From positions 1,447,001 to 1,511,000 of the forward strand of contig CP039460.1 of NCBI GenBank assembly GCA_004843345.1: DNA of 64,000 bases, written 5' to 3'. This stretch comes from Acetobacteraceae bacterium (GTDB lineage Bacteria > Pseudomonadota > Alphaproteobacteria > Acetobacterales > Acetobacteraceae). Position 1 is the first letter of the stretch; each line of letters opens with the position of its first letter. The notes beneath the pieces were generated by a model that saw only the letters and a program-made list of their open reading frames with translations, was not told the DNA's origin and made no database searches. Of this stretch, positions 50,540-59,993 are shown one piece after another. The position numbers and the translations under genes were made by a program.

Positions 50540-52213
50540 TTACATGCCATTTCCATAATTTGGGCCAGAGCCACCTTCTGGCGGAATCCATTCCAACTCT
50601 TGCCGGACATCCTTAATCACACAGGTTTTGCAGTGTAGGCAGTTTTGCGGTGAGATTTGAAGAATATGGTAGCCAGGTTTATCTGGATTAGGCTCTGCTC
50701 CATAAACGCCAGCTGGACAGAAGCGTGTTTCAGGCCCTTTAAACTGATCCCAGTTTCTTTCTTCCCATGTTTGTGTAGATCCTATCAGAAGATGATTGGG
50801 CTGATTGTCATCATGGGAGATATTTGCCAAATAAACAGAAGAGGGGCGATCAAAAGTGAGTTTGTTGTCAGGCCGTGGATAGATAATTTCGGGCATTTCA
50901 TCTGCATTGTGAAAAGAATCACTATCCTCTTCACGATGGTGCAACGTCCATGGTAACTGCCCTCGAAAAAGCGTTTCATCAAGGAAAACATAAGGGGAGG
51001 CTAAAAAAGTGCCTAATTTGGCGAAAGCTGGCCGGATATTGCGTGCTTGGTATAATTCTTTTGCAAGCCAAGAGTTTTTAAATTTTTCTTCAAATGTCGT
51101 TGCTTGGTCTGCATTGTTTTTGAGAGCTTCAAGAATTGCTTCTGCACCAAGCATACCGGATTTCATGGCTGTATGGATGCCTTTTAGGCGTGGCACGTTA
51201 AGAAAACCAGCGCAATCACCAACAAGAATTCCGCCTGGAAAGGAGAGTTTGGGAAGAGATTGCCATCCACCTTCTGTTAAAGCTCTGGCGCCGTAAGCAA
51301 TTCTGCGTCCTCCTTTGAAATGTTCAGAAAATGCGGGATGCGTTTTGAGACGCTGCATTTCTTCAAAGGGAGAAAGCCACGGATTTTTGTAATCAAGTGC
51401 AATGACAAAACCATAAGAGACGAGATTTTTGCCAAAATGGTAGAGGAAGCCTCCACCATAGGTTTTTCCATCTAAAGGCCATCCAAAACTATGTTGAATG
51501 AAGCCTGGTCGATGATTTTCAGCTGGAATTTCCCAGACTTCTTTTATGCCTAAGCCATAAGTTTCCGGATCACTGTCACGGCAAAGGTTAAAGTGCCGTT
51601 TTGCATGTGTTGTTAAGGAGCCACGAGCACCTTCAGCCAGAATTGTTTGTTTGGCGCGCAAGAGCATTCCAGGCATAAAATCGGACTTGGGTGCATCGTG
51701 GCGATCCCGTCCCATATCACCAGTAATGATTCCGACGAGTTTTTGATTCTCAAAAGCTAATTTTGCGCCTGCAAAACCAGGATAGATTTCGACACCAAGC
51801 TCTTCAGCAATTTCAGCAAGTTTTTTACAGAATTCGCTTAATGAAAGGGCATAGTTGCCATGGTTATTTTTGCTCGGAAGTAAGAAAGGGACAAAGGGAA
51901 TTGCGATCTTTTGTTTTTCTGTTAAGAAAAATAGTTTTTCCTCAGAAACAGGTGTCGTTAGACCAAGATCTTCGAAAGAATATTCAGGTAAAAGTTCCTT
52001 AATCGCTTTGGGATCAATTAAAGCGCCAGAAACAATATGTCCTCCAATTTCAGCGCTTTTTTCAATAAGACAGACAGAAAGAGAGGAATCCGCTTTTTTT
52101 AAGGCAATGGCTGCGGAGAGACCGGCAGGGCCAGCGCCAGCAATAAGGACATCAAAAGTCATTTCCTCCCGTTCAATTTCTTCAGCAGGTGCTTCTCCAA
52201 ATCTTTCTGTCAT
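50540..52213 (-). CDS. electron transfer flavoprotein-ubiquinone oxidoreductase
   Basis: A 557-residue membrane-associated ETF-QO that takes electrons from ETF and reduces ubiquinone. FAD site near the N-terminus: DVLIAGAGPAGLSAAIAL. Middle: LAEGARGSLTTHAKRHF, PGGILVGDCAGFLNVPRLKGIHTAMKSG (second FAD motif and ubiquinone region). The C-terminus carries the 4Fe-4S cysteines in RFCPAGVYG and NCLHCKTCVIKDV. Length is typical. GAGG precedes the ATG. With etfA/etfB it completes the route for fatty-acid, amino-acid or sarcosine-type dehydrogenases. It follows trmB by 27 bases on the same strand. Confidence 0.96.
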   Translation of the reverse strand: MTERFGEAPAEEIEREEMTFDVLIAGAGPAGLSAAIALKKADSSLSVCLIEKSAEIGGHIVSGALIDPKAIKELLPEYSFEDLGLTTPVSEEKLFFLTEKQKIAIPFVPFLLPSKNNHGNYALSLSEFCKKLAEIAEELGVEIYPGFAGAKLAFENQKLVGIITGDMGRDRHDAPKSDFMPGMLLRAKQTILAEGARGSLTTHAKRHFNLCRDSDPETYGLGIKEVWEIPAENHRPGFIQHSFGWPLDGKTYGGGFLYHFGKNLVSYGFVIALDYKNPWLSPFEEMQRLKTHPAFSEHFKGGRRIAYGARALTEGGWQSLPKLSFPGGILVGDCAGFLNVPRLKGIHTAMKSGMLGAEAILEALKNNADQATTFEEKFKNSWLAKELYQARNIRPAFAKLGTFLASPYVFLDETLFRGQLPWTLHHREEDSDSFHNADEMPEIIYPRPDNKLTFDRPSSVYLANISHDDNQPNHLLIGSTQTWEERNWDQFKGPETRFCPAGVYGAEPNPDKPGYHILQISPQNCLHCKTCVIKDVRQELEWIPPEGGSGPNYGNGM

Positions 52214-52240
52214 TATTCTTACCTCATTTAGGGGTTAAAT

Positions 52241-52993
52241 TTATTTGATCTCAGAGAGACCTTTATTTTTAAATTCCCAGTAAAGACATTCTCTACCTTC
52301 TCTAAAGGCTTTGGCCTCATAGCGTGTCGGAGACCAGCCTTCCGGACGTGTGGTTGCTGGTTCAAAAATCTGGAAGAGATTTTGATGAGTCATGACTTCT
52401 TTGATCCATTCCTGATAGACTGGATGATCCGTTGCAACACGCCATTTTCCAGCAGGCTTAAGTACTCTAGCGAGTCTTTTGAGGTTATCAGGGTGGACAA
52501 AACGACGTTTAGAATGGCGTTTTTTAGGCCAAGGGTCTGGAAAAAAGAGACAAACGCCGTCTAAAGAGGCTGTTGGCAGTGCATCAAGTAATACTCTCGC
52601 ATCTTTTGCCCAAAGACGAACATTTGGAAAATTTCCGGTTTCTTTTTCGGTTTCAATGAGCCGTCCAAGAAGAGAACAAATGCCATTTTCAAAAAATTCA
52701 GAAGCAATATAGCGTTTTTCGCCACGCTCCATTTCTTTTGAAATATGTTCTCCGCTGCCAAAACCAATTTCAAGCCATAAAGGCATTTCGGAAGTGGATT
52801 TTGGAAAATCTATGGTTGGATTTTCAGGATGTATAAGACTAAAGCGTGGAAGTTCTTTTTCTAAAAGCTCTGCTTGTCGTTGGCGTAACGGTTTGCCTAA
52901 ACGCCGTCCATAAAGGCGTGTTGGCTGTGCTTTAAGTTCTGAAAGATCTCCTCCGCTGGAAGCGGAGGAGGAGACGTTTGCATTATCGTTCAT
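52241..52993 (-). CDS. trmB: tRNA (guanine-N7)-methyltransferase
   Basis: A 250-residue SAM-dependent enzyme that makes m7G46 in tRNA. RLYGRRLGKPLRQRQAELLEK near the start, IGFGSGEH (SAM loop), and the hallmark FPDPWPKKRHSKRRFVHPDNLKRLARVLKPAG with its Asp and Arg catalytic pair, then TDHPVYQEWI. A Ser-rich N-terminal tail of about 20 residues precedes the domain. No clear Shine-Dalgarno, so coupling to metK 23 bases upstream is likely. It uses SAM made by metK, which fits the pairing. Confidence 0.96.
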   Translation of the reverse strand: MNDNANVSSSASSGGDLSELKAQPTRLYGRRLGKPLRQRQAELLEKELPRFSLIHPENPTIDFPKSTSEMPLWLEIGFGSGEHISKEMERGEKRYIASEFFENGICSLLGRLIETEKETGNFPNVRLWAKDARVLLDALPTASLDGVCLFFPDPWPKKRHSKRRFVHPDNLKRLARVLKPAGKWRVATDHPVYQEWIKEVMTHQNLFQIFEPATTRPEGWSPTRYEAKAFREGRECLYWEFKNKGLSEIK

Positions 52994-53016
52994 GACGGGA
53001 ATATAATGTTAAGCGA

Positions 53017-54195
53017 TTAGCGGTTTAGTGCAGCTTTTAAGGCTGGAACTAAATCGGTGCGCTCCCATGTAAAGGTATCAAGATTGAGGTCGGGTTCACG
53101 TCCAAAATGCCCATAAGCAGAGGTCGGTACATAAATTGGACGGTTCAGGCGAAGATGCTCTCTAATCCCTTTTGGGGAAAGATTCATGACTTGATTGAGA
53201 ACGTTTGCAAGTTTGTCCTCATCCACATCTTTTCCTGTACCATCGAGATCAACATAAATCGAAAGCGGGCGAGCAACACCAATGGCATAGCTGAGCTGAA
53301 TGGTGCAGCGATCTGCGAGACCTGCAGAGACAACATTCTTCGCAAGATAGCGGGCTGCGTATGCTGCAGAACGATCTACCTTGGTTGGATCTTTACCAGA
53401 GAATGCTCCGCCACCATGTGGTGCGGCGCCACCGTAGGTATCAACGATGATTTTCCGTCCCGTTACACCTGCATCACCATCAGGGCCACCAATCTCGAAA
53501 ATACCTGTTGGATTTACAAAAAGCTTGTCTGAAGAAAGAGTCCATTCAGAAGGCAAAACTTTTTGGATTGTTTTTGAAACAAGCTCACGGATGTCAGATT
53601 GTTTTGCTTCTTTGGTATGTTGTGTGGAAACAACGATTGAATCAACGCCAATAGGCTTGCCATTCTCATAACGAAGCGTCACTTGGCTTTTGGCATCTGG
53701 TTCTAGAATGCTATTGGGATTCTCACGGCGTAAACGACGCATTTCATGAAGAAGATTATGTGCATAGTAAAGCGGAGCAGGCATTAAGGAAGGGGTTTCA
53801 TTGCTGGCATAGCCAAACATGATTCCCTGATCACCAGCGCCTTCTTCTTTGTCGCTTGTTGCGTCAACGCCTTGCGCAATATGCGCAGACTGTGCATGTA
53901 AATGCGATGCGATATCAACGTTTTTCCAAGAAAAACCTTCCTGATCATAGCCAATATCTTTAATGGCGTTACGGATGAGATCAGGTAACTCTTTTGCGAT
54001 TTTTTCTGGACCGCGGACTTCGCCAGCTAAGACAACACGGTTGGTTGTCACTAAAGTTTCACAGGCGACGCGAGCTTCAGGTTCTTGCGCTAAATAAGCG
54101 TCAAGAACTGTGTCGGAGATACGATCCGCTACTTTGTCGGGATGACCTTCAGAAACGGATTCGGAAGTAAAATAAAAATTGCCGTTATTGCGCAC
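53017..54195 (-). CDS. metK: S-adenosylmethionine synthetase
   Basis: A 392-residue enzyme that makes SAM from methionine and ATP. Starts GTG ([28 protein letters not shown], with GHPDK at the ATP/methionine site), then [12 protein letters not shown] (about 128-139), [24 protein letters not shown] and [12 protein letters not shown]. All catalytic segments are intact and the length is normal. A GAGAGG site and a tandem TCCCTGAG repeat precede the GTG start. The long leader is structured (separate entry). dapB lies 162 bases upstream and trmB follows. Confidence 0.97.
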   Translation of the reverse strand: MRNNGNFYFTSESVSEGHPDKVADRISDTVLDAYLAQEPEARVACETLVTTNRVVLAGEVRGPEKIAKELPDLIRNAIKDIGYDQEGFSWKNVDIASHLHAQSAHIAQGVDATSDKEEGAGDQGIMFGYASNETPSLMPAPLYYAHNLLHEMRRLRRENPNSILEPDAKSQVTLRYENGKPIGVDSIVVSTQHTKEAKQSDIRELVSKTIQKVLPSEWTLSSDKLFVNPTGIFEIGGPDGDAGVTGRKIIVDTYGGAAPHGGGAFSGKDPTKVDRSAAYAARYLAKNVVSAGLADRCTIQLSYAIGVARPLSIYVDLDGTGKDVDEDKLANVLNQVMNLSPKGIREHLRLNRPIYVPTSAYGHFGREPDLNLDTFTWERTDLVPALKAALNR

Positions 54196-54290
54196 TCAGG
54201 GACCTCTCAGGGAATGAGTGGGTTGCAGCTTCCTCATAACCCTGTTCTTAAAGGGAAAGAGAACGCGCCTAAATTGCTTTTTTAGGCGAC
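54196..54290 (-). promoter_or_regulatory. structured leader of metK
   Basis: On the minus strand, CGCCTAAA (54266-54273 complement) pairs with TTTAGGCG (54281-54288), then GTTCT pairs with AGAAC (54244-54264), then ATGAG/CTCAT (54214-54237) encloses GAAGCTGCAACCC. Next to the start codon, TCCCTGAG occurs twice, three bases apart, with GAGAGG between. metK leaders are often SAM-sensing, so regulation is plausible. The GAGGAAGCTGCAACC piece resembles part of the SAH-riboswitch core, but the full fold is not present. Structure seen, function inferred. Confidence 0.3.
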
Positions 54291-54357
54291 CAAGGCCGAT
54301 ACTAAAATGATAAATGTTTCTAAGGCTTAGGACGCTCATCCTTTGCCGTCAACTTTT

Positions 54358-55122
54358 TTATGATTCGATAAGATCCTCCATGTCATAAATTCGATTAGGA
54401 GAAGGCCGTCTTTGCCCCAGCCAATACGCTGCTTTCAGAGCGCCTGAAGCAAATAATTTGCGATCAAAGGAGCGGTGTGAAAGCGTAATTTCTTCCATCT
54501 CCCCAAGAAAGCGAAGCTCATGCTCTCCAACGACCCGTCCGCCACGGATTGAGGAAAATCCAATTTCACCTTTGGTACGAACTTTATTGCGTAATTGCTG
54601 TTGAGGAGATGAAAATGCGATATTTCTGCCCTTTGCAACCGCACGTCCGATAGATAAGGCTGTACCGGAAGGCGCATCTGCCTTTTGATTATGATGGGTT
54701 TCGATAATTTCGGCATCGTAATCAGGCAATTCTTTTGCCAGCATTTCTGCTGCTTTAAAGAAAAGGGTAAGGGCAGGAGAGAAATTAGAGGCTTGAAGAA
54801 CAGGAATTTTTAGGGCCGTTTGTCCTAAAAGGGCTTGTTGCTCTGAATTAAGCCCTGTAACACCATTAACCCATGCGACATTTGCCTTTGTAAAAGCTTC
54901 TGCGTGTGCTTGTGTAAGGCTTGCGTGGCTGACATCAATGATGACATCACATTGTTGAGCCAGAATTAAGGGATCAGAAAACAGGCCTTTCCCGGGATCA
55001 TTCTCACGAGAAGTCCCACCTTTAAGGCTGAAATCAGGCGAGGCGATTGCAAGCGTTTTGCAGAGACTGCCGAGACGTCCACGAATGCCTGCGATTCCAA
55101 GGTTTAATGGCTTATTATTCAT
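54358..55122 (-). CDS. dapB: 4-hydroxy-tetrahydrodipicolinate reductase
   Basis: A 254-residue lysine/diaminopimelate pathway enzyme. Started at ATG 55122 because AAGGA lies upstream; the longer frame to 55143 overlaps the dnaJ stop and only adds seven residues. NAD(P) loop GIAGIRGRLG at the start, then IDVSHASLTQAH, VNGVTGL and the catalytic ETHHNQKADAPSGTAL with His, His and Lys. GEHELRF follows. It makes tetrahydrodipicolinate for peptidoglycan and lysine. The dnaJ-dapB linkage is common in this bacterial group. Confidence 0.96.
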   Translation of the reverse strand: MNNKPLNLGIAGIRGRLGSLCKTLAIASPDFSLKGGTSRENDPGKGLFSDPLILAQQCDVIIDVSHASLTQAHAEAFTKANVAWVNGVTGLNSEQQALLGQTALKIPVLQASNFSPALTLFFKAAEMLAKELPDYDAEIIETHHNQKADAPSGTALSIGRAVAKGRNIAFSSPQQQLRNKVRTKGEIGFSSIRGGRVVGEHELRFLGEMEEITLSHRSFDRKLFASGALKAAYWLGQRRPSPNRIYDMEDLIES

Positions 55123-55139
55123 AACTGGATTCCTTAAAA

Positions 55140-56261
55140 TCATGACCCTTCAAAAAATTTCCGAGTTTTTTCAAAGAGACTTGGGGTTGGACGGGGATGT
55201 TTCGGTTCATATCCCATTTCTTTTTCCAACGCCTCGAGGAGTTCTACTTGCTTTTTGGTTAGCTTTTTTGGAATTTCGACATTCGTTCTTAGATAAAGAT
55301 CGCCACGCCTTTTGCTGTTAAGAATGGAGAATCCCTTCCCTCGAATGCGAATGATTTCTCCAGATTGCGTCCCTGGCATGATTTCAACTTTTTCTTTTCC
55401 CCCTTCAATGAGATCAATTTCAAAAGTATCTCCTAGGGCAGCTTGTCCCATCCTGAGAGGGAGTTCCATAATGAGATTCGCATCTTCACGCTGAAAGCGA
55501 GGGTCGCTTTCAATTTCAATGAGAACGTATAAGTCGCCATCTTGCGCTGTCGTTCCTTTAGCAGAATGGCCAAGACCAGAGAAGCGGATGCTCGTTCCGG
55601 AATCGATACCTGCTGGAATAGGAATATCAACTTCTTCTGTTTTTTCTTTCAAGCCAGAGCCATTGCACTGGTTGCAAGGATTGGTGACTTCCTGTCCGTC
55701 GCCACGGCATGTAGTGCAGGGGCGTTCGACAACAAAAAAACCATTCTGCATGCGTACAGAACCGTGTCCAGCACAGGACGAGCAGTTTTTGATTCCAGAG
55801 GCGCCATCTTTTGATCCTGTTCCGTCACAAGAGTCACAATGGCGTTTACGCTGGATGGAGATTTTCTTTTCAGTTCCAGTAAAGGCCTCCGAAAGAGAGA
55901 TGTGGATAGAAGCTTCAATTTTTTCACCCACTTTTTGGGCTCTGCGTCCACCACGTTGCTGGCCACCACCGAACATCTGTTCAAAAATATCACCTAGGTC
56001 GCCAAATCCTTGTCCAAATCCACCCCCTTGCTGGTTAACCCCTTCGTGACCGAAACGATCATAACGTTCTCGTTTTGCAGGATCTGAGAGGATTTCATAG
56101 GCCTCTGTAACTTCTTTAAAGTGAATTTCTGCCTGTGTGTCTCCAGGGTTGAGGTCGGGATGATATTGACGGGCCTTGAGGCGGTAAGCGCGTTTGATTT
56201 CGGTGATAGTTACTTCCCGTGTAATGCCTAAGACTTCGTAATAATCGCGTTTTTGCGACAT
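55140..56261 (-). CDS. dnaJ: chaperone DnaJ
   Basis: A 373-residue type I Hsp40. Started at ATG 56261, with GGGAGAAG upstream; an ATG 12 bases earlier is part of that site. J domain with HPD (YHPDLNPG), a Gly/Phe region (about 75-110), and a zinc domain with four CxxCxGxG repeats (CDSCDGTG, CSSCAGHG, CTTCRGDG, CNQCNGSG), then the two client-binding beta domains. It delivers clients to DnaK and stimulates its ATPase. The dnaK stop lies 187 bases upstream with an intrinsic terminator between. Confidence 0.97.
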   Translation of the reverse strand: MSQKRDYYEVLGITREVTITEIKRAYRLKARQYHPDLNPGDTQAEIHFKEVTEAYEILSDPAKRERYDRFGHEGVNQQGGGFGQGFGDLGDIFEQMFGGGQQRGGRRAQKVGEKIEASIHISLSEAFTGTEKKISIQRKRHCDSCDGTGSKDGASGIKNCSSCAGHGSVRMQNGFFVVERPCTTCRGDGQEVTNPCNQCNGSGLKEKTEEVDIPIPAGIDSGTSIRFSGLGHSAKGTTAQDGDLYVLIEIESDPRFQREDANLIMELPLRMGQAALGDTFEIDLIEGGKEKVEIMPGTQSGEIIRIRGKGFSILNSKRRGDLYLRTNVEIPKKLTKKQVELLEALEKEMGYEPKHPRPTPSLFEKTRKFFEGS

Positions 56262-56382
56262 ATCTTCTCCCATAGTGATTTTTGTTAGAGGCGACCAAGA
56301 TTAATTGCAGTCTTGGTTGTCCTGAAAGATTAAATCGTGTTTCTTATTTTGGAATTAAATAGCGGATGAACAAGGTATAAAC

Positions 56383-56415
56383 AAAAGAAAACTCCCTTTC
56401 AAAAACGAAAGGGAG
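56383..56415 (-). terminator. intrinsic terminator between dnaK and dnaJ
   Basis: CTCCCTTTC (56392-56400) pairs with GAAAGGGAG (56407-56415) around a six-base loop. On the minus strand TTTTCTTTTG follows directly. It would end most dnaK mRNA before dnaJ, keeping DnaJ below DnaK, or dnaJ may have its own promoter in the next 120 bases. Confidence 0.85.
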
Positions 56416-56447
56416 CATTCTTCAGGTCAAAATAAGAAGCTTATCTC

Positions 56448-58337
56448 TTATTTCTTGCCATCAACATCTTCGAATTCAGCATCGACAATGTCTTCTTCTT
56501 TTTTGCCATTTGCTTCTGGCTGAGCTCCTTCTGGAGCAGCAGGTCCAGCTGCTTGAGCAACGGACATCGCTGCTTTGCGCAACTCTTCAATTGCGGCACG
56601 AATTTCGTCCGCTTTTTCAGAGGTTAATTTCTCTTTCGCAGCGGAAATTGCTTTTTCAGCACTTTCTTTTGCTGGGGCAGGAAGTTTTTCCCCTGCTTCA
56701 GAAATGGCTTTCTCTGTTTGGTGGATCAGGGCTTCAAGCTCATTGCGAGCTTCAATGAGGGAACGGCGCTCTTTATCAGAAGCGGCATGTTCCTCTGCTT
56801 CATGAACCATTCTTTCGATATCAGCTTCGCTTAATCCGCCTTGAGGCTGAATTTCAATTCTCTGCTCTTTGCCTGTGTTTTTATCCTTTGCCGTGACATG
56901 GACGATACCGTTGGCATCAATATCAAATGTCACTTCAATCTGAGGAACGCCACGGGGCGCAGCAGGAATATCTTTAAGATCAAACTGTCCTAGAAGTTTA
57001 TTATCCTGAGCGAGCTCACGTTCACCTTGGAAAACCTTAATCGTCACGGCAGGCTGGTTATCTTCAGCTGTCGAGAAGGTCTGGCTCTTCTTCGTTGGGA
57101 TTGTCGTGTTACGATCAATCAAACGTGTCATCACGCCACCGAGAGTTTCAATTCCCAAGGAGAGAGGAGTGACGTCGAGAAGAAGGACATCCTTCACATC
57201 TCCCATCAACACACCACCCTGAATAGCCGCACCAATGGCAACGACTTCGTCAGGATTGACGTTTCTTGCAGGCGCTTTGCCAAAGTATTTTTCAACCGTT
57301 TCAATCACTTTTGGCATACGGGTTTGACCGCCGACCAGAATGACTTCACGGATATCGCTTGTGGACAATTTTGCATCTTTTAATGCTTTTTCACAAGGCG
57401 TTAAGCTGCGCTTGATAAGGTCTGCTGTCAGGCTGTCAAGTGTTGCACGGGAAAGTGTCAAAACGAGATGTTTCGGACCAGAGGCATCCATTGTGATAAA
57501 GGGCAGGTTAATCTCAGTCTGCATGGTTGAAGAAAGCTCAATTTTGGCTTTTTCAGCAGCCTCAAAAAGACGTGGCGTCGCCATTTTGTCTTTTGAAAGA
57601 TCAATCCCATTTTCTTTTTTGAATTCATCAATAATCCACTGGACGATTGCTTTATCAAAGTCGGCACCACCGAGGAAAGTATCCCCGTTCGTGGAAAGCA
57701 CCTCAACAGTGCCATCAGCGATTTCAAGGATGGAGATATCAAAGGTACCACCACCGAGATCGTAAACAGCGACATGGCCAGGATTTTTCTTTTCAAGACC
57801 ATAAGCAAGCGCAGCCGCTGTTGGCTCATTGATAATACGTTTGACATCAAGGCCAGCAATTGTTCCCGCATCGCGTGTTGCCTGACGCTGAGCGTCGTCA
57901 AAATAGGCAGGGCACGTAATGACGGCTTCTTTGACCTTGCTGCCAAGGTAAGCTTCTGCAGCCTCTTTCATTTTTGTAAGAATATGTGCAGAAATTTGCG
58001 CTGGAGATTTTTTGCCGTCTTTTGTCTCAACCCAAGCGTCACCGTTTGGCCCTTCGACGATTTTATAAGGCATGAGGGCTTTATCTTCTTGGACTTTTGG
58101 ATCGTCATAGCGGCGGCCGACAAGACGCTTAATAAAAAAGAATGTGTTTTCTGCATTTGTCACAGCCTGACGTTTTGCAGGCTGACCTGTGATAATTTCA
58201 CCGTCTTTTACGAAAGCGACAACAGATGGAGTTGTTGCTGCGCCTTCTGCGTTAGGGATAACTTTAGTATTTTTACCTTCCTGAACGGCCACGCAGGAGT
58301 TGGTAGTACCAAGGTCAATACCAATAATTTTGCTCAT
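56448..58337 (-). CDS. dnaK: chaperone DnaK
   Basis: A 629-residue Hsp70, started at ATG 58337 because GGAG lies seven bases upstream; the longer frame to 58364 adds nine residues and has no ribosome site. ATPase domain signatures: [31 protein letters not shown]-type block, [14 protein letters not shown] and [10 protein letters not shown]. Linker [16 protein letters not shown], then the substrate domain and C-terminal EED...FEDVDGKK tail ending in the usual acidic motif. It refolds proteins with DnaJ and GrpE. The 100-base upstream gap shows no CIRCE element or convincing heat-shock promoter. Confidence 0.98.
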   Translation of the reverse strand: MSKIIGIDLGTTNSCVAVQEGKNTKVIPNAEGAATTPSVVAFVKDGEIITGQPAKRQAVTNAENTFFFIKRLVGRRYDDPKVQEDKALMPYKIVEGPNGDAWVETKDGKKSPAQISAHILTKMKEAAEAYLGSKVKEAVITCPAYFDDAQRQATRDAGTIAGLDVKRIINEPTAAALAYGLEKKNPGHVAVYDLGGGTFDISILEIADGTVEVLSTNGDTFLGGADFDKAIVQWIIDEFKKENGIDLSKDKMATPRLFEAAEKAKIELSSTMQTEINLPFITMDASGPKHLVLTLSRATLDSLTADLIKRSLTPCEKALKDAKLSTSDIREVILVGGQTRMPKVIETVEKYFGKAPARNVNPDEVVAIGAAIQGGVLMGDVKDVLLLDVTPLSLGIETLGGVMTRLIDRNTTIPTKKSQTFSTAEDNQPAVTIKVFQGERELAQDNKLLGQFDLKDIPAAPRGVPQIEVTFDIDANGIVHVTAKDKNTGKEQRIEIQPQGGLSEADIERMVHEAEEHAASDKERRSLIEARNELEALIHQTEKAISEAGEKLPAPAKESAEKAISAAKEKLTSEKADEIRAAIEELRKAAMSVAQAAGPAAPEGAQPEANGKKEEDIVDAEFEDVDGKK

Positions 58338-58576
58338 CTGTTGCTCCAAAATAGCGTTTAACAAAACCCAAAATCGGGAAAATATTAAGAATTTCTTGAT
58401 CTGTTATTATGTGATGCCATGTTTGATGCTGTCGTGATATTTTGGCATCTAAAACAGGTCTCTGCTACACATCTGGTAAGTCTGTGCAAAAGTGCAAGAG
58501 ATGGCATAAGATAATTCCAAGAAAAAGAATATTAATCTTGTTGAGATGCGTTTCTTTAGCAGGAAAAAGGAATGGA

Positions 58577-59773
58577 ATGGGGAATTTTTTGAGGCAACGT
58601 GTCTTTTCAAGATATTTGGCGCTCTTTTCTGTTACATTGCCTTTGGCAAGTTGTATGGGGCTGGGGCATCGTATGATGCATCCTGATGTGACGGGCTATT
58701 CAAATGCAATTACGGAAACGCAGAAAATGCAACTTTTACATGCGATGCTGGAACGCCGCTATGGAAATTTGCCAACTTTTGTGAATGTGACGCAAATTAT
58801 TTCAGGCCACAGTGCCCAGCAAACGGCGCAACTGAGCTTGGCTGGAACAGCAGCTCATATTAAACTCGAAAATAAAGGATTTAGAAAGGGCGCAGGCCCT
58901 GAATATTCTGATAACGGCCCTGCGATTACAGGGAAATTAGGGTATGAATTTACAGATAAATCAACCCTAAGCTATCAGCCGATTTTAGGACAAAAATATA
59001 TTTCCAATCTTGTGCATCCTATGCCCGTTTCAACGGTGATGCCCTTATTTCTAGGTGGAATTCCAATAGATATTCTGTTGAGGCTGAGTATGCGTTGGGT
59101 AGGGGATATTTCAAATGTTCGGGCTGGAAAATTTGCTGGAAGTGTACGTTTTTATCTTTTGTTAGAGGACTTGCGGAAACTGCAGGAAGTTGGGGCTATT
59201 AGCGTAACTCTTGAAGAGAATGGAAAAGAAGAAGCAAAAGTGTTTCTTCTTTTTAATGCAACTTCAGAAGGTGATATTGAGCAGGTGCAGAGGGAAGTAA
59301 AGCGTTTATTGCATCTCTCTCCTGATGTGAAAAAGGTGGAAATTATTCAGGCGGCGCATCCTGAAACAGAGGGGCAAGTTGCAGTTTTGACAAATTCTGC
59401 CTTGTCGATGTTGGGGCAGGTGGCGGCTGGGATTGAAGTCCCTAAAAAGGACATTGAGCAGGGTTTAGTTCCAAGAACTGTGGATGAACGTTCTGTTACC
59501 CGCCGTCCTTTAATCATTGTGCATTGTAGTACAACAGCACCTTATGATGCCTATGTCGCTTTGCCGTTCAGAGGGAGTGTTTACTGGATTGATGATAAGG
59601 ATTTTGAAAGTAAACAAGCTTTTAATCTGCTCAAAGTGCTTTGTAATTTGGCAACAGTCGAAGGGGCTGATTCGAAAAATCAGGATAAAAAATCAGCTGA
59701 ATCTAGGATTCCGACAACAACAATTTCTAAAAAAACAGGAAAAATTAGTGTTAAAGCACCTGCTGGGGATTAA
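58577..59773 (+). CDS. predicted lipoprotein, first of two paralogues
   Basis: A 398-residue protein started at ATG 58577, with AAAAAGGA upstream; the longer frame from 58442 adds 45 residues that hide the signal peptide. The signal ends in LASC (lipobox, Cys26). The body matches the next gene throughout: PTFVNVTQIISGHS, LSYQPILGQKY, FLGGIPIDILLRLS, VRFYLLLEDLRKLQE, EVKRLLHLSP, ALSMLGQVAAGIEVPKKD, VYWIDDKDFESKQAFNLLKVLCNLAT. These patterns are shared by a family of alphaproteobacterial lipoproteins of unknown role. Located at the divergent start point of dnaK. Confidence 0.78.
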   Translation: MGNFLRQRVFSRYLALFSVTLPLASCMGLGHRMMHPDVTGYSNAITETQKMQLLHAMLERRYGNLPTFVNVTQIISGHSAQQTAQLSLAGTAAHIKLENKGFRKGAGPEYSDNGPAITGKLGYEFTDKSTLSYQPILGQKYISNLVHPMPVSTVMPLFLGGIPIDILLRLSMRWVGDISNVRAGKFAGSVRFYLLLEDLRKLQEVGAISVTLEENGKEEAKVFLLFNATSEGDIEQVQREVKRLLHLSPDVKKVEIIQAAHPETEGQVAVLTNSALSMLGQVAAGIEVPKKDIEQGLVPRTVDERSVTRRPLIIVHCSTTAPYDAYVALPFRGSVYWIDDKDFESKQAFNLLKVLCNLATVEGADSKNQDKKSAESRIPTTTISKKTGKISVKAPAGD

Positions 59774-59993
59774 GATTTATTCAAACTAAAGAAAGACATA
59801 AGAGCGCTTCTGTGGCATAGAAGCAATGAGGTGTATATTTCTTACCTTGTAACATACGGAAATAGGAAATTCCTCTAAAATTAAAACAAAGAGGGACGAT
59901 AAAGACTTTTAAAAAGAGGCATTTCTGTTTTAGAAAAAGAGGATTCATTCTTCAGAAGGCAAGAAGTCATAGCAGGAGGTTAGGGAGCTAGGG

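Noticed and set aside
54205-54240. SAH riboswitch before metK
   Set aside because: Only one short core-like segment matches; the pseudoknot and second strand of the main stem are not there. Kept as a structured leader only.
58338-58441. Heat-shock promoter or CIRCE operator before dnaK
   Set aside because: No TTAGCACTC inverted repeat and no convincing sigma-32 -35/-10 pair could be found by eye.
58442-58576. 45-residue N-terminal extension of the first paralogous lipoprotein
   Set aside because: It would bury the lipoprotein signal, and AAAAAGGA lies correctly before the ATG at 58577.
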